From: Dermatobacter hominis
GTDB taxonomy: Bacteria; Actinomycetota; Acidimicrobiia; Acidimicrobiales; Microtrichaceae
DNA length: 64,000 nucleotides
NCBI RefSeq assembly: GCF_020715685.1
Contig: NZ_CP085840.1
Location: forward strand, 3,224,001 to 3,288,000
Direction: 5' to 3'
In this document: in pieces, positions 1-7,634 of the stretch
Numbering within the stretch: position 1 is the stretch's first letter
How the letters are laid out: the number at the start of each line of letters is the position of its first letter
Notes under the pieces: model-generated
The model's input: the letters and a program-made list of their open reading frames with translations, nothing else
What the model was told of the DNA's origin: nothing
Databases searched by the model: none
Translations under genes and position numbers: made by a program

Positions 1-1209
1 CGCCTGGTCGAGGAGGCGCTCGCCGCCGGTGCGATCGGCTTCGCGACGTCGCGCACCGAGGTGCACCGCACCAGCGCCGGCGAGAACATCGGCACGCTGA
101 CGGCGGGGGACGCCGAGCTGCTCGCCATCGCCGAGGCGATGCGCCGATCGGGCACCGGCGTGGTGCAGCTGATCAGCGACCTGTACCAGACGCCCGACGA
201 CGACCTGGCCCAGCGCGAGCTCGACCTGCTCGAGCGCTTCGTCCGCACCAGCGGCCGACCCCTCAGCTTCACGATGCAGCAGGCGTACCACTCGCCCGAT
301 CGCTGGCGGTTCCAGATGGACTGGGTCGACCGCATGGTCGCGGCCGGCCTCGACGTGAAGGCCCAGGTGGCCGCCCGCCCGATCGGCGTGCTGCTCGGCC
401 TGCAGGCGACCGCCAACCCGTTCCTCTTCTGCGCGTCGTACGGCGAGGTGGCCGGGCTCGACCTGGGGGCGCGCGTCGCCGCGCTGCAGGACCCCGAGCG
501 CAAGCGCCGCATCCTCGCCGAGCACGGCGAGATCGCCGCCACGCTGGAGCCGGGGATCTTCCAGCAGATCATGTGCGGCTTCGACATCACCTTCGAGATG
601 GCCGACCCGGTCGACTACGAGCTGCACACCGACCGCTCGATCGGCGCCCGGGCCCGCGCCGCCGGCGTCGAGCCGATCTCGGTCGTCTACGACCTCCTGC
701 TGGAGCGGGGCGGCGAGCAGCTGCTGTACCTGCCGCTCTTCAACTTCGCCCACGGCGACTTCGGTGACCTGTACGACATGATCACCTCGCCCAACGTGCT
801 GTTCGGGCTGTCCGACGCCGGTGCGCACTGCGGCGCGATCTGCGACGCGTCGATGACGACGTCGTCCTTCGTCGTGTGGAGCCGGGACCGCCGCGACGGG
901 GAGCCCGTGCCGGTCGAGGACATCGTGCACGGCCACACGCAGCGCAACGCCCGCCACGTCGGCTGGTTCGACCGCGGGGTCGTGGCTCCGGGCCACGTCG
1001 CCGACCTCAACGTGATCGAGCTCGACGCGCTGGCCTGCCACCCGCCGACGATCGTCCACGATCTGCCGGCCGGCGGCCGCCGCCTGATGCAGACCGCCGA
1101 GGGCTACCGCCACACGATCAAGTCGGGCGTCGTGACCTTCACCGACGGCGAGCACACCGGCGAGCTGCCGGGCGAGCTCCTCCGCGGCACCCGCCCCGCC
1201 CCGCGCTGA
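1..1209 (+). CDS. N-acyl-D-amino-acid deacylase-like amidohydrolase, 5'-truncated
   Basis: The reading frame is open from the first base, so the N-terminal half lies outside the window; 402 residues remain. The visible part resembles D-aminoacylase/N-acyl-D-glutamate deacylase members of the amidohydrolase superfamily: GAIGFATSRTEVH near the visible start corresponds to the family block GxxGFSTSR, and GLSDAGAHC supplies the Asp-containing metal-site region. The C-terminal GVVAPGHVADLNVIE is the usual return to the small beta-sandwich (composite) domain. Such enzymes hydrolyse N-acyl bonds with one or two metals, normally in the cytoplasm. The exact substrate cannot be read from the fragment; a D-hydantoinase-like role is the main alternative. 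The stop is followed by a G-rich tandem repeat. Confidence 0.8.
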   Translation, partial: RLVEEALAAGAIGFATSRTEVHRTSAGENIGTLTAGDAELLAIAEAMRRSGTGVVQLISDLYQTPDDDLAQRELDLLERFVRTSGRPLSFTMQQAYHSPDRWRFQMDWVDRMVAAGLDVKAQVAARPIGVLLGLQATANPFLFCASYGEVAGLDLGARVAALQDPERKRRILAEHGEIAATLEPGIFQQIMCGFDITFEMADPVDYELHTDRSIGARARAAGVEPISVVYDLLLERGGEQLLYLPLFNFAHGDFGDLYDMITSPNVLFGLSDAGAHCGAICDASMTTSSFVVWSRDRRDGEPVPVEDIVHGHTQRNARHVGWFDRGVVAPGHVADLNVIELDALACHPPTIVHDLPAGGRRLMQTAEGYRHTIKSGVVTFTDGEHTGELPGELLRGTRPAPR

Positions 1210-1223
1210 CCCGCCGCGGCCCG

Positions 1224-1290
1224 GCGGCCAGAGGGGCCGGCGGTCAGAGGGGGCCGGTGGTCAGAGGGGCTGGTGGTCAGAGGGGCTGGC
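1224..1290. repeat. short G-rich tandem repeat over a stop codon
   Basis: About four imperfect units of 16-17 bases, each containing GGTCAGAGGGG, lie between the convergent amidohydrolase and FAD oxidoreductase genes. The last unit contains TCA at 1277-1279, which is the stop codon (TGA on the minus strand) of the oxidoreductase. The extra copies lie just downstream of that stop. This looks like slippage or duplication of the 3' end; no regulatory role is evident. Confidence 0.65.
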
Positions 1291-2704
1291 GGCGGAGGAC
1301 GGATCGCGCCGCGGCCCGGCCGCACATGCCGTGCACGCCGCCACCGGGCGGCGTCGCCGACGAGCAGAGGTAGAGGCCCTCGACGGGGGTCGCCCACGGG
1401 TCGAGCGACGGGACCGGCCGCAGCAGGAACTGGCGGAGGTCGGCGACACCTCCGTTGATGTCGCCGCCGATGTAGTTCGGGTTGTACGCCTCGACCTGCG
1501 GCGCGGTCATCGTGTGCCGGGCGAGCACCAGGTCCTTGAAGCCCGGAGCGAACGCCTCGATCCGGTCCTCCATCGCGGCGGTCATGTCGACGTCGCAGCC
1601 GGCGGGGACGTGGCAGTAGCCCCACAGCGTCTGCGTGCCGGCGGGTGCGCGGGTCGGGTCGAAGTTCGACTGCTGCGCGAGCAGCATGAACGGCACCTCG
1701 GGGAGCCGACCGGCGACGACCGCCTCCTCGGAGGCGCGCACCTCGGCGAGGGTGCCGCCGAGGTGCACGGTCCCGGCCCGGGCGGTGGCCGGGTCCTTCC
1801 ACGGGACCGGTCCGTCGAGTGCCCAGTCGACCTTGCAGACGCCCGCCCCGTACCGGTAGCGCTCGAGCATCCGCCGGTAGCGCGAGGGGAGGCGGTCGCC
1901 CGCGAGCGCCACCAGCTGCCGCGGCGTGACGTCGCAGAGCACGGCCCGCGCCGGGGGGACGTCGTCGAGCGTGCGGACGTCCTCGCCGCAGCGCACGGTC
2001 CCGCCGTGCTCCTCGATCAGGGCGACCAGCCCGTCGGCGATCGCCTGGGACCCGCCGCGGGCCATCGGCCACCCGACGACGTGCGCGAGCTGGCCGAGCA
2101 GCATGCCGAAGCCGGTCGTGATCGGCGCGTCGAGCGAGAGCATCGAGTGCCCCGCCATGCCCGCGAGGAGCGCCGGGCCGTCGTCGCCGCGGAAGCGGCG
2201 CCTGGCCAGCGCGGACACCGACCACAGGCCGACCGCGCCGTACCGCGCCAGCGTCACCGGGTGCCGGGGCGGCACGTGCAGCGGGTCGAGCAGCCCATCG
2301 ACGAGGTCGAGCCCCGAGCGGACGCTCGGGCCGAACAGCCGCTCCCACGGCCGGCCGTCGACGCCGAGGCCGACCGCCGTCGCGGCGAGCGAGCGCTCCT
2401 GCAGCACCGAGTGCCCGGGCCGGAGGGCGTGCGCGAGCGGCGCATCGGGGTGGACCCACTCGACGCCCACGCGCTCGAGGTCGAGGTCGCGCAGCGCGGG
2501 CGACGCCAGCCCGAGCGGGTGGATGGCGGAGCAGACGTCGTGGCGGAACCCGGGCAGCGTGAGCTCGGCGGTGCGGGTGCCGCCGCCCGGTGCGTCGGCC
2601 CGCTCGAGCACGAGCACCTTCCAACCGGACCGCGCGAGCTCGAGGGCGGCGACGAGGCCGTTGGGGCCGCTGCCGACGACGACGGCGTCCCACTCCCCGG
2701 TCAT
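1277..2704 (-). CDS. FAD/NAD(P)-dependent oxidoreductase, phytoene desaturase (CrtI)-like
   Basis: This 475-residue protein starts with a Rossmann FAD-binding loop (VVVGSGPNGLVAALELARSG, residues about 8-27) followed by LVLERADAPGGGTRT, typical of the CrtI/phytoene desaturase and amine-oxidase-like group. The C-terminal PGGGVHGMCGRAAA is the matching FAD-contact motif of that group. Family members desaturate or isomerise polyenes or oxidise amines, but no neighbouring crtB or crtE is present, so the substrate is open. The start is supported by TAGGGT (minus strand, 2712-2717) seven bases upstream, which predicts a leaderless transcript. It is divergent from the fucosidase, with only 24 bases between the two start codons. 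Confidence 0.8.
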   Translation of the reverse strand: MTGEWDAVVVGSGPNGLVAALELARSGWKVLVLERADAPGGGTRTAELTLPGFRHDVCSAIHPLGLASPALRDLDLERVGVEWVHPDAPLAHALRPGHSVLQERSLAATAVGLGVDGRPWERLFGPSVRSGLDLVDGLLDPLHVPPRHPVTLARYGAVGLWSVSALARRRFRGDDGPALLAGMAGHSMLSLDAPITTGFGMLLGQLAHVVGWPMARGGSQAIADGLVALIEEHGGTVRCGEDVRTLDDVPPARAVLCDVTPRQLVALAGDRLPSRYRRMLERYRYGAGVCKVDWALDGPVPWKDPATARAGTVHLGGTLAEVRASEEAVVAGRLPEVPFMLLAQQSNFDPTRAPAGTQTLWGYCHVPAGCDVDMTAAMEDRIEAFAPGFKDLVLARHTMTAPQVEAYNPNYIGGDINGGVADLRQFLLRPVPSLDPWATPVEGLYLCSSATPPGGGVHGMCGRAAARSVLRRQPL

Positions 2705-2711
2705 GCTCGCC

Positions 2712-2721
2712 ACCCTATTGT
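2712..2721. promoter_or_regulatory. overlapping divergent -10 boxes sharing a TA step
   Basis: ACCCTATTGT reads as TATTGT on the plus strand (2716-2721) and TAGGGT on the minus strand (2717-2712). Each is seven bases from a start codon (GTG 2729 and ATG 2704), so both genes should give leaderless mRNAs from promoters that share bases 2716-2717. Two polymerases could not open both sites at once, implying mutually exclusive firing. This is inferred from sequence only. Confidence 0.6.
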
Positions 2722-2728
2722 CCGATCC

Positions 2729-4246
2729 GTGCCGCGCCGCAAACGTCCCTCTGCCCGCGCCGAGCTGAAGGCGCTGCGGCGCCACCGCGTCCCCGCGTGG
2801 TGGTCGGACGCGAAGCTCGGCATCTTCGTCCACTGGACGCCGGCGTCGGTCGCAGGGTTCGCGCCGGTCGACTCCGAGATCGGCGAGCTGCTGGCCGCCG
2901 CCGACCCCGACGCGCTCGCGGAGAACCCGTACACCGAGTGGTACGAGAACTCGCTGCGGTTCCCCGGCAGCTCGGCCAGCCGATTCCACCGCGAGACGTT
3001 CGGGCTGATGCCGTACGCCGAGCTGGCCGACCGCTACCGGGACGGTCTGGCGACGTGGGACCCCGACGACTGGGCCCGACGCTTCGCCGCCACCGGCGCC
3101 CGCTACGTCGTGCTCGTCACCAAGCACCACGACGGGTTCTGCCTGTGGCCGTCCGACGTGCAGAACCCGCACCGCGCCGGTTGGCACACCGGCCGGGACG
3201 TGGTCGGCGAGCTCCGGGAGGCCGTGCTCGCGGCGGGGATGCGCTTCGGCGTCTACTACTCGGGCGGCCTCGACTGGACGTTCGACGACCGGCCGATCGG
3301 GAACCTCGGGGCGATGCTCGCCGCGGTCCCGCGGGGCGACTACCCCGCCTACGCCGCGGCGCAGGTGCGCGAGCTGATCGGCCGCTACCGGCCCAGCGTG
3401 CTCTGGAACGACATCGCCTGGCCCGCGCCGGGGCCGGAGCTCTGGCCGCTGTTCGCGGACTACTACCGGGCGGTGCCCGACGGCGTGGTCAACGACCGGT
3501 GGATGCCGTGGTCGCCGGTCATGGCGGCGGCGCGCAACGAGCTGGTGCGCCGAGCCGCCGACTCCCTCAACGCGCGGGCCACGCGGTCGGCCGGTGGCAT
3601 CGTGCCGCCCAAGCCGCCGTTCTTCGACGTCCAGACCCCCGAGTACGTCGTGTTCGACGAGGTCCGCGCCCTGCCGTGGGAGTGCGTGCGCGGCATGGAC
3701 CAGAGCTTCGGGTACAACCGGGCGTCCCGGTCCGAGCACTTCCTGTCCGACGACGAGCTCCTCGACATGGCGGCGGACATCACGGCGAAGGGCGGGAACC
3801 TCCTGCTCAACGTCGGGCCTCGCGGGGAGGACGCGCAGATCCCGGCCCAGCAGCTCGCGCTCCTCGACACGCTGGCCGCGTGGGCCGGCGTCGGTGACGG
3901 CGGGCCCGGGCCGGGCGCCGCGATGTTCGGCTCCCGCCCGTGGGTCCGGCCGACCGGCGAGGGCTCGACTCGGGGTCCTGGCGGGTCGGACGGTGCGGTG
4001 CCGCTGCGGTTCTGGGCGCGCGACCGGTCGGTCGACGTGGCCGTGCTCGGCCGGGTGGAGGCGTCGCTGCTCGTGCCCGGCTTGGGCGCCCGGCCGACCA
4101 CGGCGGCCTGCGTGGCCGAGGGTGCACACGACGGCGAGCCGCTGCGCTGGTCCGGGGAGGGCACCGGGATCCGCGTGGAGCTCCCTGCGTCGACGGACCG
4201 GCCGGTGCTCCGGCTGCGCGACGTCGACGCGGTGCCGGTGGGCTGA
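2729..4246 (+). CDS. alpha-L-fucosidase (GH29)
   Basis: A 505-residue GH29 glycoside hydrolase that should release terminal alpha-L-fucose by a retaining mechanism. The N-terminal WWSDAKLGIFVHWTP is the classic GH29 opening, KHHDGFCLWPS forms the substrate pocket, and LWNDIAWP carries the expected nucleophile Asp (about residue 228). GGNLLLNVGP, near residue 355, is a conserved C-terminal block of the catalytic barrel; the last 100 or so residues form a divergent beta-domain. No signal peptide is visible, so the protein is probably cytoplasmic, unlike many secreted GH29 enzymes. The GTG start lies seven bases after TATTGT. It stands alone, with no fucose transport or catabolism genes nearby. 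Confidence 0.9.
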   Translation: MPRRKRPSARAELKALRRHRVPAWWSDAKLGIFVHWTPASVAGFAPVDSEIGELLAAADPDALAENPYTEWYENSLRFPGSSASRFHRETFGLMPYAELADRYRDGLATWDPDDWARRFAATGARYVVLVTKHHDGFCLWPSDVQNPHRAGWHTGRDVVGELREAVLAAGMRFGVYYSGGLDWTFDDRPIGNLGAMLAAVPRGDYPAYAAAQVRELIGRYRPSVLWNDIAWPAPGPELWPLFADYYRAVPDGVVNDRWMPWSPVMAAARNELVRRAADSLNARATRSAGGIVPPKPPFFDVQTPEYVVFDEVRALPWECVRGMDQSFGYNRASRSEHFLSDDELLDMAADITAKGGNLLLNVGPRGEDAQIPAQQLALLDTLAAWAGVGDGGPGPGAAMFGSRPWVRPTGEGSTRGPGGSDGAVPLRFWARDRSVDVAVLGRVEASLLVPGLGARPTTAACVAEGAHDGEPLRWSGEGTGIRVELPASTDRPVLRLRDVDAVPVG

Positions 4247-4288
4247 CGCGCTCTCCACCGCGGGGGTGCGGCCCCTACGATCCCTGCC

Positions 4289-4981
4289 GTGAGCTCCAAT
4301 CGGCGGATGGGAGTGGCCGCCGCCGCGCTGCTCGGGACGGGTCTGGTGCTGATGATCGTGCCGCCCGTGCTGCGGGACGGCATCTGCGGTCTGACGTCGT
4401 GCGCCGACCAGGTGCCCGTGATCGCGGTGTCCCGGGTGTCGGCCAGCGAGCTGGCCGTCGTCGTCCCCGACGAGGCCGCCCCGAAGTTGCGAACGGTCGA
4501 GCTGCTGCAGGGCGGCGGCCGCGGGTCGGGCTCCCGGCAGTGGCTCATCCAGCGCGACGCCGAGGGCGGCGAGGACCCGACCACCTTCCTCGTCGGGTCG
4601 GAGCCCGAGGGCTTCCGCACGGTGGTCCCGCTCGACGGCGTGCCCGACTCGGACGTCTGGACGGCGCAGGTCGGCTTCCGCTGCACGACCGCCTCGCTGC
4701 CGTTCGACCCGGAGGCCATCGCCGTCGGGGAGGTCCGGTCGTGGGACGGTGTGATGGACGGCAACGAGTTCGCGTCCACCGCCAACACCGCCGAGCGCTG
4801 CGTCGCGGAACGGTCGTCGACCGAGGTCGTGCTGCTGCTCCTCGGCGCCGCCGCCGCCGTGGCCGGCGCGGTGCTCGGGATCGTCGTCGTGCTGCGCCGC
4901 CCGGCCCGCTTCCCCGAGGACCCCGGCGGCGATGGCTCAGGGGACGAGGACCTCGAGGTGTCGGACCCGAGCACGCCGTGA
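4289..4981 (+). CDS. hypothetical protein with N- and C-terminal membrane segments
   Basis: No family is recognised. The 230-residue product has a hydrophobic segment at residues 8-27, an extracytoplasmic-looking middle with paired cysteines (CGLTSC, about residues 33-38), and a second hydrophobic segment near residues 170-195 followed by arginines and an acidic tail. That predicts a two-pass membrane protein with an external domain of about 130 residues. TACGAT (4276-4281) is seven bases before the GTG start, supporting leaderless expression. Its stop overlaps the start of the next gene (GTGA), so the two are translationally coupled. Confidence 0.65.
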   Translation: MSSNRRMGVAAAALLGTGLVLMIVPPVLRDGICGLTSCADQVPVIAVSRVSASELAVVVPDEAAPKLRTVELLQGGGRGSGSRQWLIQRDAEGGEDPTTFLVGSEPEGFRTVVPLDGVPDSDVWTAQVGFRCTTASLPFDPEAIAVGEVRSWDGVMDGNEFASTANTAERCVAERSSTEVVLLLLGAAAAVAGAVLGIVVVLRRPARFPEDPGGDGSGDEDLEVSDPSTP

Positions 4982-5313
4982 TCGAGTCCGAGCCCGCCAC
5001 CGCCGCTGCGTTCGACCGCCTCGCCGAGACCTTCGGCGACGTGCTCACCCGCGGGCAGATGATGGGCCGGCCGTGCCTGTTCCTCGCCGACGGGGGACGC
5101 CGGCGGATGCTGGCGTGCCTCGACGCGGAGGTCCTCGGGGTCCGCCTCGGTCGCACCACCGACGCGTTCGCCGACGCGCTCGCGCTCCCCGGCGCGTCGG
5201 TCTTCTCGCCCGGATCGGGCCGCAAGCAGTTCAAGGACTGGGTCGGCCTGCCCGCCGTCGCGAGCGAACGGTGGGAGCCGCTCGTCGCGCAGGCGCTCGA
5301 GTCCGCCGGCTGA
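4978..5313 (+). CDS. TfoX N-terminal domain-like protein
   Basis: A 111-residue protein resembling the TfoX/Sxy N-terminal domain: FDRLAETFG near residue 12, then GQMMGRPCLFLADG in place of the usual RxMFGGxxxF block, and the GRKQFKDWVGLP segment before the last helix. Members are small alpha/beta proteins, some linked to competence regulation, most of unknown function in actinobacteria. The GTG start overlaps the upstream stop by four bases (GTGA). The family assignment rests on the general pattern rather than a diagnostic residue; a YjbR-like fold is an alternative. Confidence 0.6.
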   Translation: MIESEPATAAAFDRLAETFGDVLTRGQMMGRPCLFLADGGRRRMLACLDAEVLGVRLGRTTDAFADALALPGASVFSPGSGRKQFKDWVGLPAVASERWEPLVAQALESAG

Positions 5314-5335
5314 CTGACCTCGGTCGGGGGTCCGC

Positions 5336-7627
5336 TCAGGCCGGCGTCGGCTGTCGGCCCGATGCCGCGCCGTGCCCGCCCCGTCGAGGCAGCCGCACGG
5401 CGATCACGACCAGGCCGAGCACGAGGACCGCTCCCAGCACGACGACGAGGTTGGAGCGCAGCAGCGCCACGGCGTCGCCGAGGCTCGGGATCACCCACCG
5501 CACCCGCTGGAGGGTGGTGTCGGCCGGGATCGTCCAGGTCTCGCCCGAGGCGTTGGCGTCGCCCTGGGTCTGCATCAGGTAGTCACCGCCCTGCCTGGTG
5601 GCGGAGACCAGGCGGTGGGTCACGGGTTCGGACCGTCCCTCGGCGGGACGGGTCACCACGTCGCCCGGCCGGAGGTCGGAAACGCGCTCGGACTCGCTGA
5701 TGACGATCGACCCCTGGCCGATGGTCGGCGTCATGGAACCGCTGCGCACGACCGCCGCCTGCAGCCCGAGCATGGCGCCACCGAGCACGGCGAGGAGGAC
5801 GAGCGAGAGCACGACCGTCATGGCGAGGCCGGCCACGTCGAGCGCACGGGACCCTGCGGGCCGGCGGGCGCCGGGGGCGTGCACGGGCCCGATCGGCGTG
5901 GCGGTCGGCGTCGCCGGATCCGTCGCGGCGCGCAGGACCTGCTGGGCCCAGATCGCCCGGGTCGTCGCGTCGAGCTCCAGCGACAGACCGACCAGGTCGC
6001 GGCGCGGCGTGCGGCGCGCCCAGGCCACGACGCCCTCGATCGGCGTCGGCCCACCGGACGGCAGGTCGACGTCGACGGCGACCCGATCACCGTGGGCCGG
6101 CAGGGCGATGGCGGGCTCGTGCGTCGGCGGGAGCTCGATCGCGAGGCCCTCGGGCGACGCGTCCAGCGTGGTCCCGGTGCGACCCGCCACCGTCACGGGC
6201 AGGGCGAGCGGCAGGCGGAACGACGTCCGCTCCCAGCCGCGCTGCACCAGCACCTGGATGCACACGACCCACAGCAGCACCAGCGTGAGGAGCGCCGCGC
6301 CGACCGCCGGCGCGGTCATCTGACGGTCCGGGGGGTGGTCGACGAGCGCGGTGGCGAGCACGGCGGCGCTCAGCAGGCCGGCCCACAGGAGCGGGCGGAC
6401 CGACACCTTGCGCGGCCCTCGGAGCACGCGGCCCGCCAGGACCGACGGCAGCGCCGCGAGCGAGCCGGGCATGCGGTCGACGGTCGACCGCAGGTCCCTC
6501 GCCGGGCGCAGCGCCTGGCCGACGGAGCGGTACAGCCCGGCCCAGCGGAGGACCGCCACGGCGGCGAGCAGGGCGATGACAGTGCCTCGGACCGTGCGGA
6601 AGGGCAGCTCTCCCGAGATCGTCCCGGTGAAGAGGACGGCGAGCCAGGCGATCAGCGACCACGCGAAGGAGTCGCGGGCCGTGAGCAGGAGGGCGAGCAG
6701 GCGGGGCACGCCGCGCGAGGTGCGGACGGCGTGGGCCGCGTCGGCGGACGCGCCCCGCTGCTGGGCGAGCGACTCGGGCCAGAAGGTCCGTGCCCCCGCC
6801 GGTGCGGCGACCAGCGCCAGGTCGTCGTCGAGCACGAGGCCCTGACCGCCCTCGCCCTGGCGGGCCCGGAGCCACGCACCCCGGGGCCGGTCCGAGGGCA
6901 GGGGATCGCGGCGCAGGTCGGCGGTGCGCACGAGCGTTGCGTTCGGTTCCCACAGCGCCAGCCCGCACGCCGAGGCGCGCCGCCGGAGCTCGGCGTCGAC
7001 ACGGCCACGGCTGTCGGGCGCGAAGCCGTCGGGGTTGAACGGACGGGTCCGTCCGATCGCCCACGGGTGGTCGTCGTCGAGGCGGGCGGCCGCCCGCCGG
7101 CAGCTCGCCGCGACCGGCGTGGCGCGACCGGAGACCAGCAGGACGGCGTCGGTGTCGATCCCGGCGACGGCCCGCGCGATCGCTTCGCCCTGCGACGCCT
7201 CCGACACCACGGTGACGCCGAGGTCGGCGAGCGCATCGGCGTGCTCGGCGGTGCCGACCACGACGCACGGGCCCGCTCCCTGGGCGAGCACGACCGAGTG
7301 CCGCTGCAGCTCGACCGGCTCGTCGCCCAGCACCACGATCGTGGTGACGGTCCCCTCGGCCCCGTCGGTGGGCGCGCCTCCCGCCTCGGCCCGACGCCCG
7401 GCGCGGGAGGCGACGAGGTCGGCGAGCACGCCGGCGCTGCCCACGAGCAGCGCCAGGGCCACGAGCACCGACACGGGCCAGCGCCCGTCCCGGGTCAGGA
7501 ACGCGAGCCAGAAGAGGAGGGCGCCGGTGCCGAGCACCGACGCCAGCTCGGCCGCTCTCGCGGACCGGCCGGCGCCGGTGCTGGCGTCACCCCCGGCACC
7601 TCCAGCACCGTCTCGGTGCTCGGTCAC
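5336..7627 (-). CDS. degenerate GT2 - PilZ - signal peptidase I (S26B) fusion membrane protein
   Basis: A 763-residue mosaic. After two membrane segments (about 30-45 and 50-72), residues 95-300 look like a decayed cellulose-synthase-type GT2 domain: the order is kept (a V-S-G-R-A segment at the metal-Asp position, a GLALWEP stretch, then PESLAQQRGAS where BcsA has its PE...QxxRW block) but catalytic residues are missing. Four membrane segments follow (about 320-460), then a PilZ-like barrel (about 464-565; RTSFR and SPEGLAIELP). After another membrane helix (600-627), RSGSMTP gives the Ser (about 631) and VTHRLV the His (about 671) of the archaeal/ER-type S26B signal peptidase, followed by QGDAN and a final helix. 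It lies seven bases downstream of the surface-protein gene, in the same operon, so the peptidase part may process that protein. Confidence 0.7.
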   Translation of the reverse strand: MTEHRDGAGGAGGDASTGAGRSARAAELASVLGTGALLFWLAFLTRDGRWPVSVLVALALLVGSAGVLADLVASRAGRRAEAGGAPTDGAEGTVTTIVVLGDEPVELQRHSVVLAQGAGPCVVVGTAEHADALADLGVTVVSEASQGEAIARAVAGIDTDAVLLVSGRATPVAASCRRAAARLDDDHPWAIGRTRPFNPDGFAPDSRGRVDAELRRRASACGLALWEPNATLVRTADLRRDPLPSDRPRGAWLRARQGEGGQGLVLDDDLALVAAPAGARTFWPESLAQQRGASADAAHAVRTSRGVPRLLALLLTARDSFAWSLIAWLAVLFTGTISGELPFRTVRGTVIALLAAVAVLRWAGLYRSVGQALRPARDLRSTVDRMPGSLAALPSVLAGRVLRGPRKVSVRPLLWAGLLSAAVLATALVDHPPDRQMTAPAVGAALLTLVLLWVVCIQVLVQRGWERTSFRLPLALPVTVAGRTGTTLDASPEGLAIELPPTHEPAIALPAHGDRVAVDVDLPSGGPTPIEGVVAWARRTPRRDLVGLSLELDATTRAIWAQQVLRAATDPATPTATPIGPVHAPGARRPAGSRALDVAGLAMTVVLSLVLLAVLGGAMLGLQAAVVRSGSMTPTIGQGSIVISESERVSDLRPGDVVTRPAEGRSEPVTHRLVSATRQGGDYLMQTQGDANASGETWTIPADTTLQRVRWVIPSLGDAVALLRSNLVVVLGAVLVLGLVVIAVRLPRRGGHGAASGRQPTPA

Positions 7628-7634
7628 CGGAGCC

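Noticed and set aside
1277-4258. Open minus-strand frame of 993 codons
   Set aside because: Only the part from 2704 down is the oxidoreductase; the upstream half is antisense to the fucosidase and lacks domain signals. Long open shadows are expected at this G+C content.
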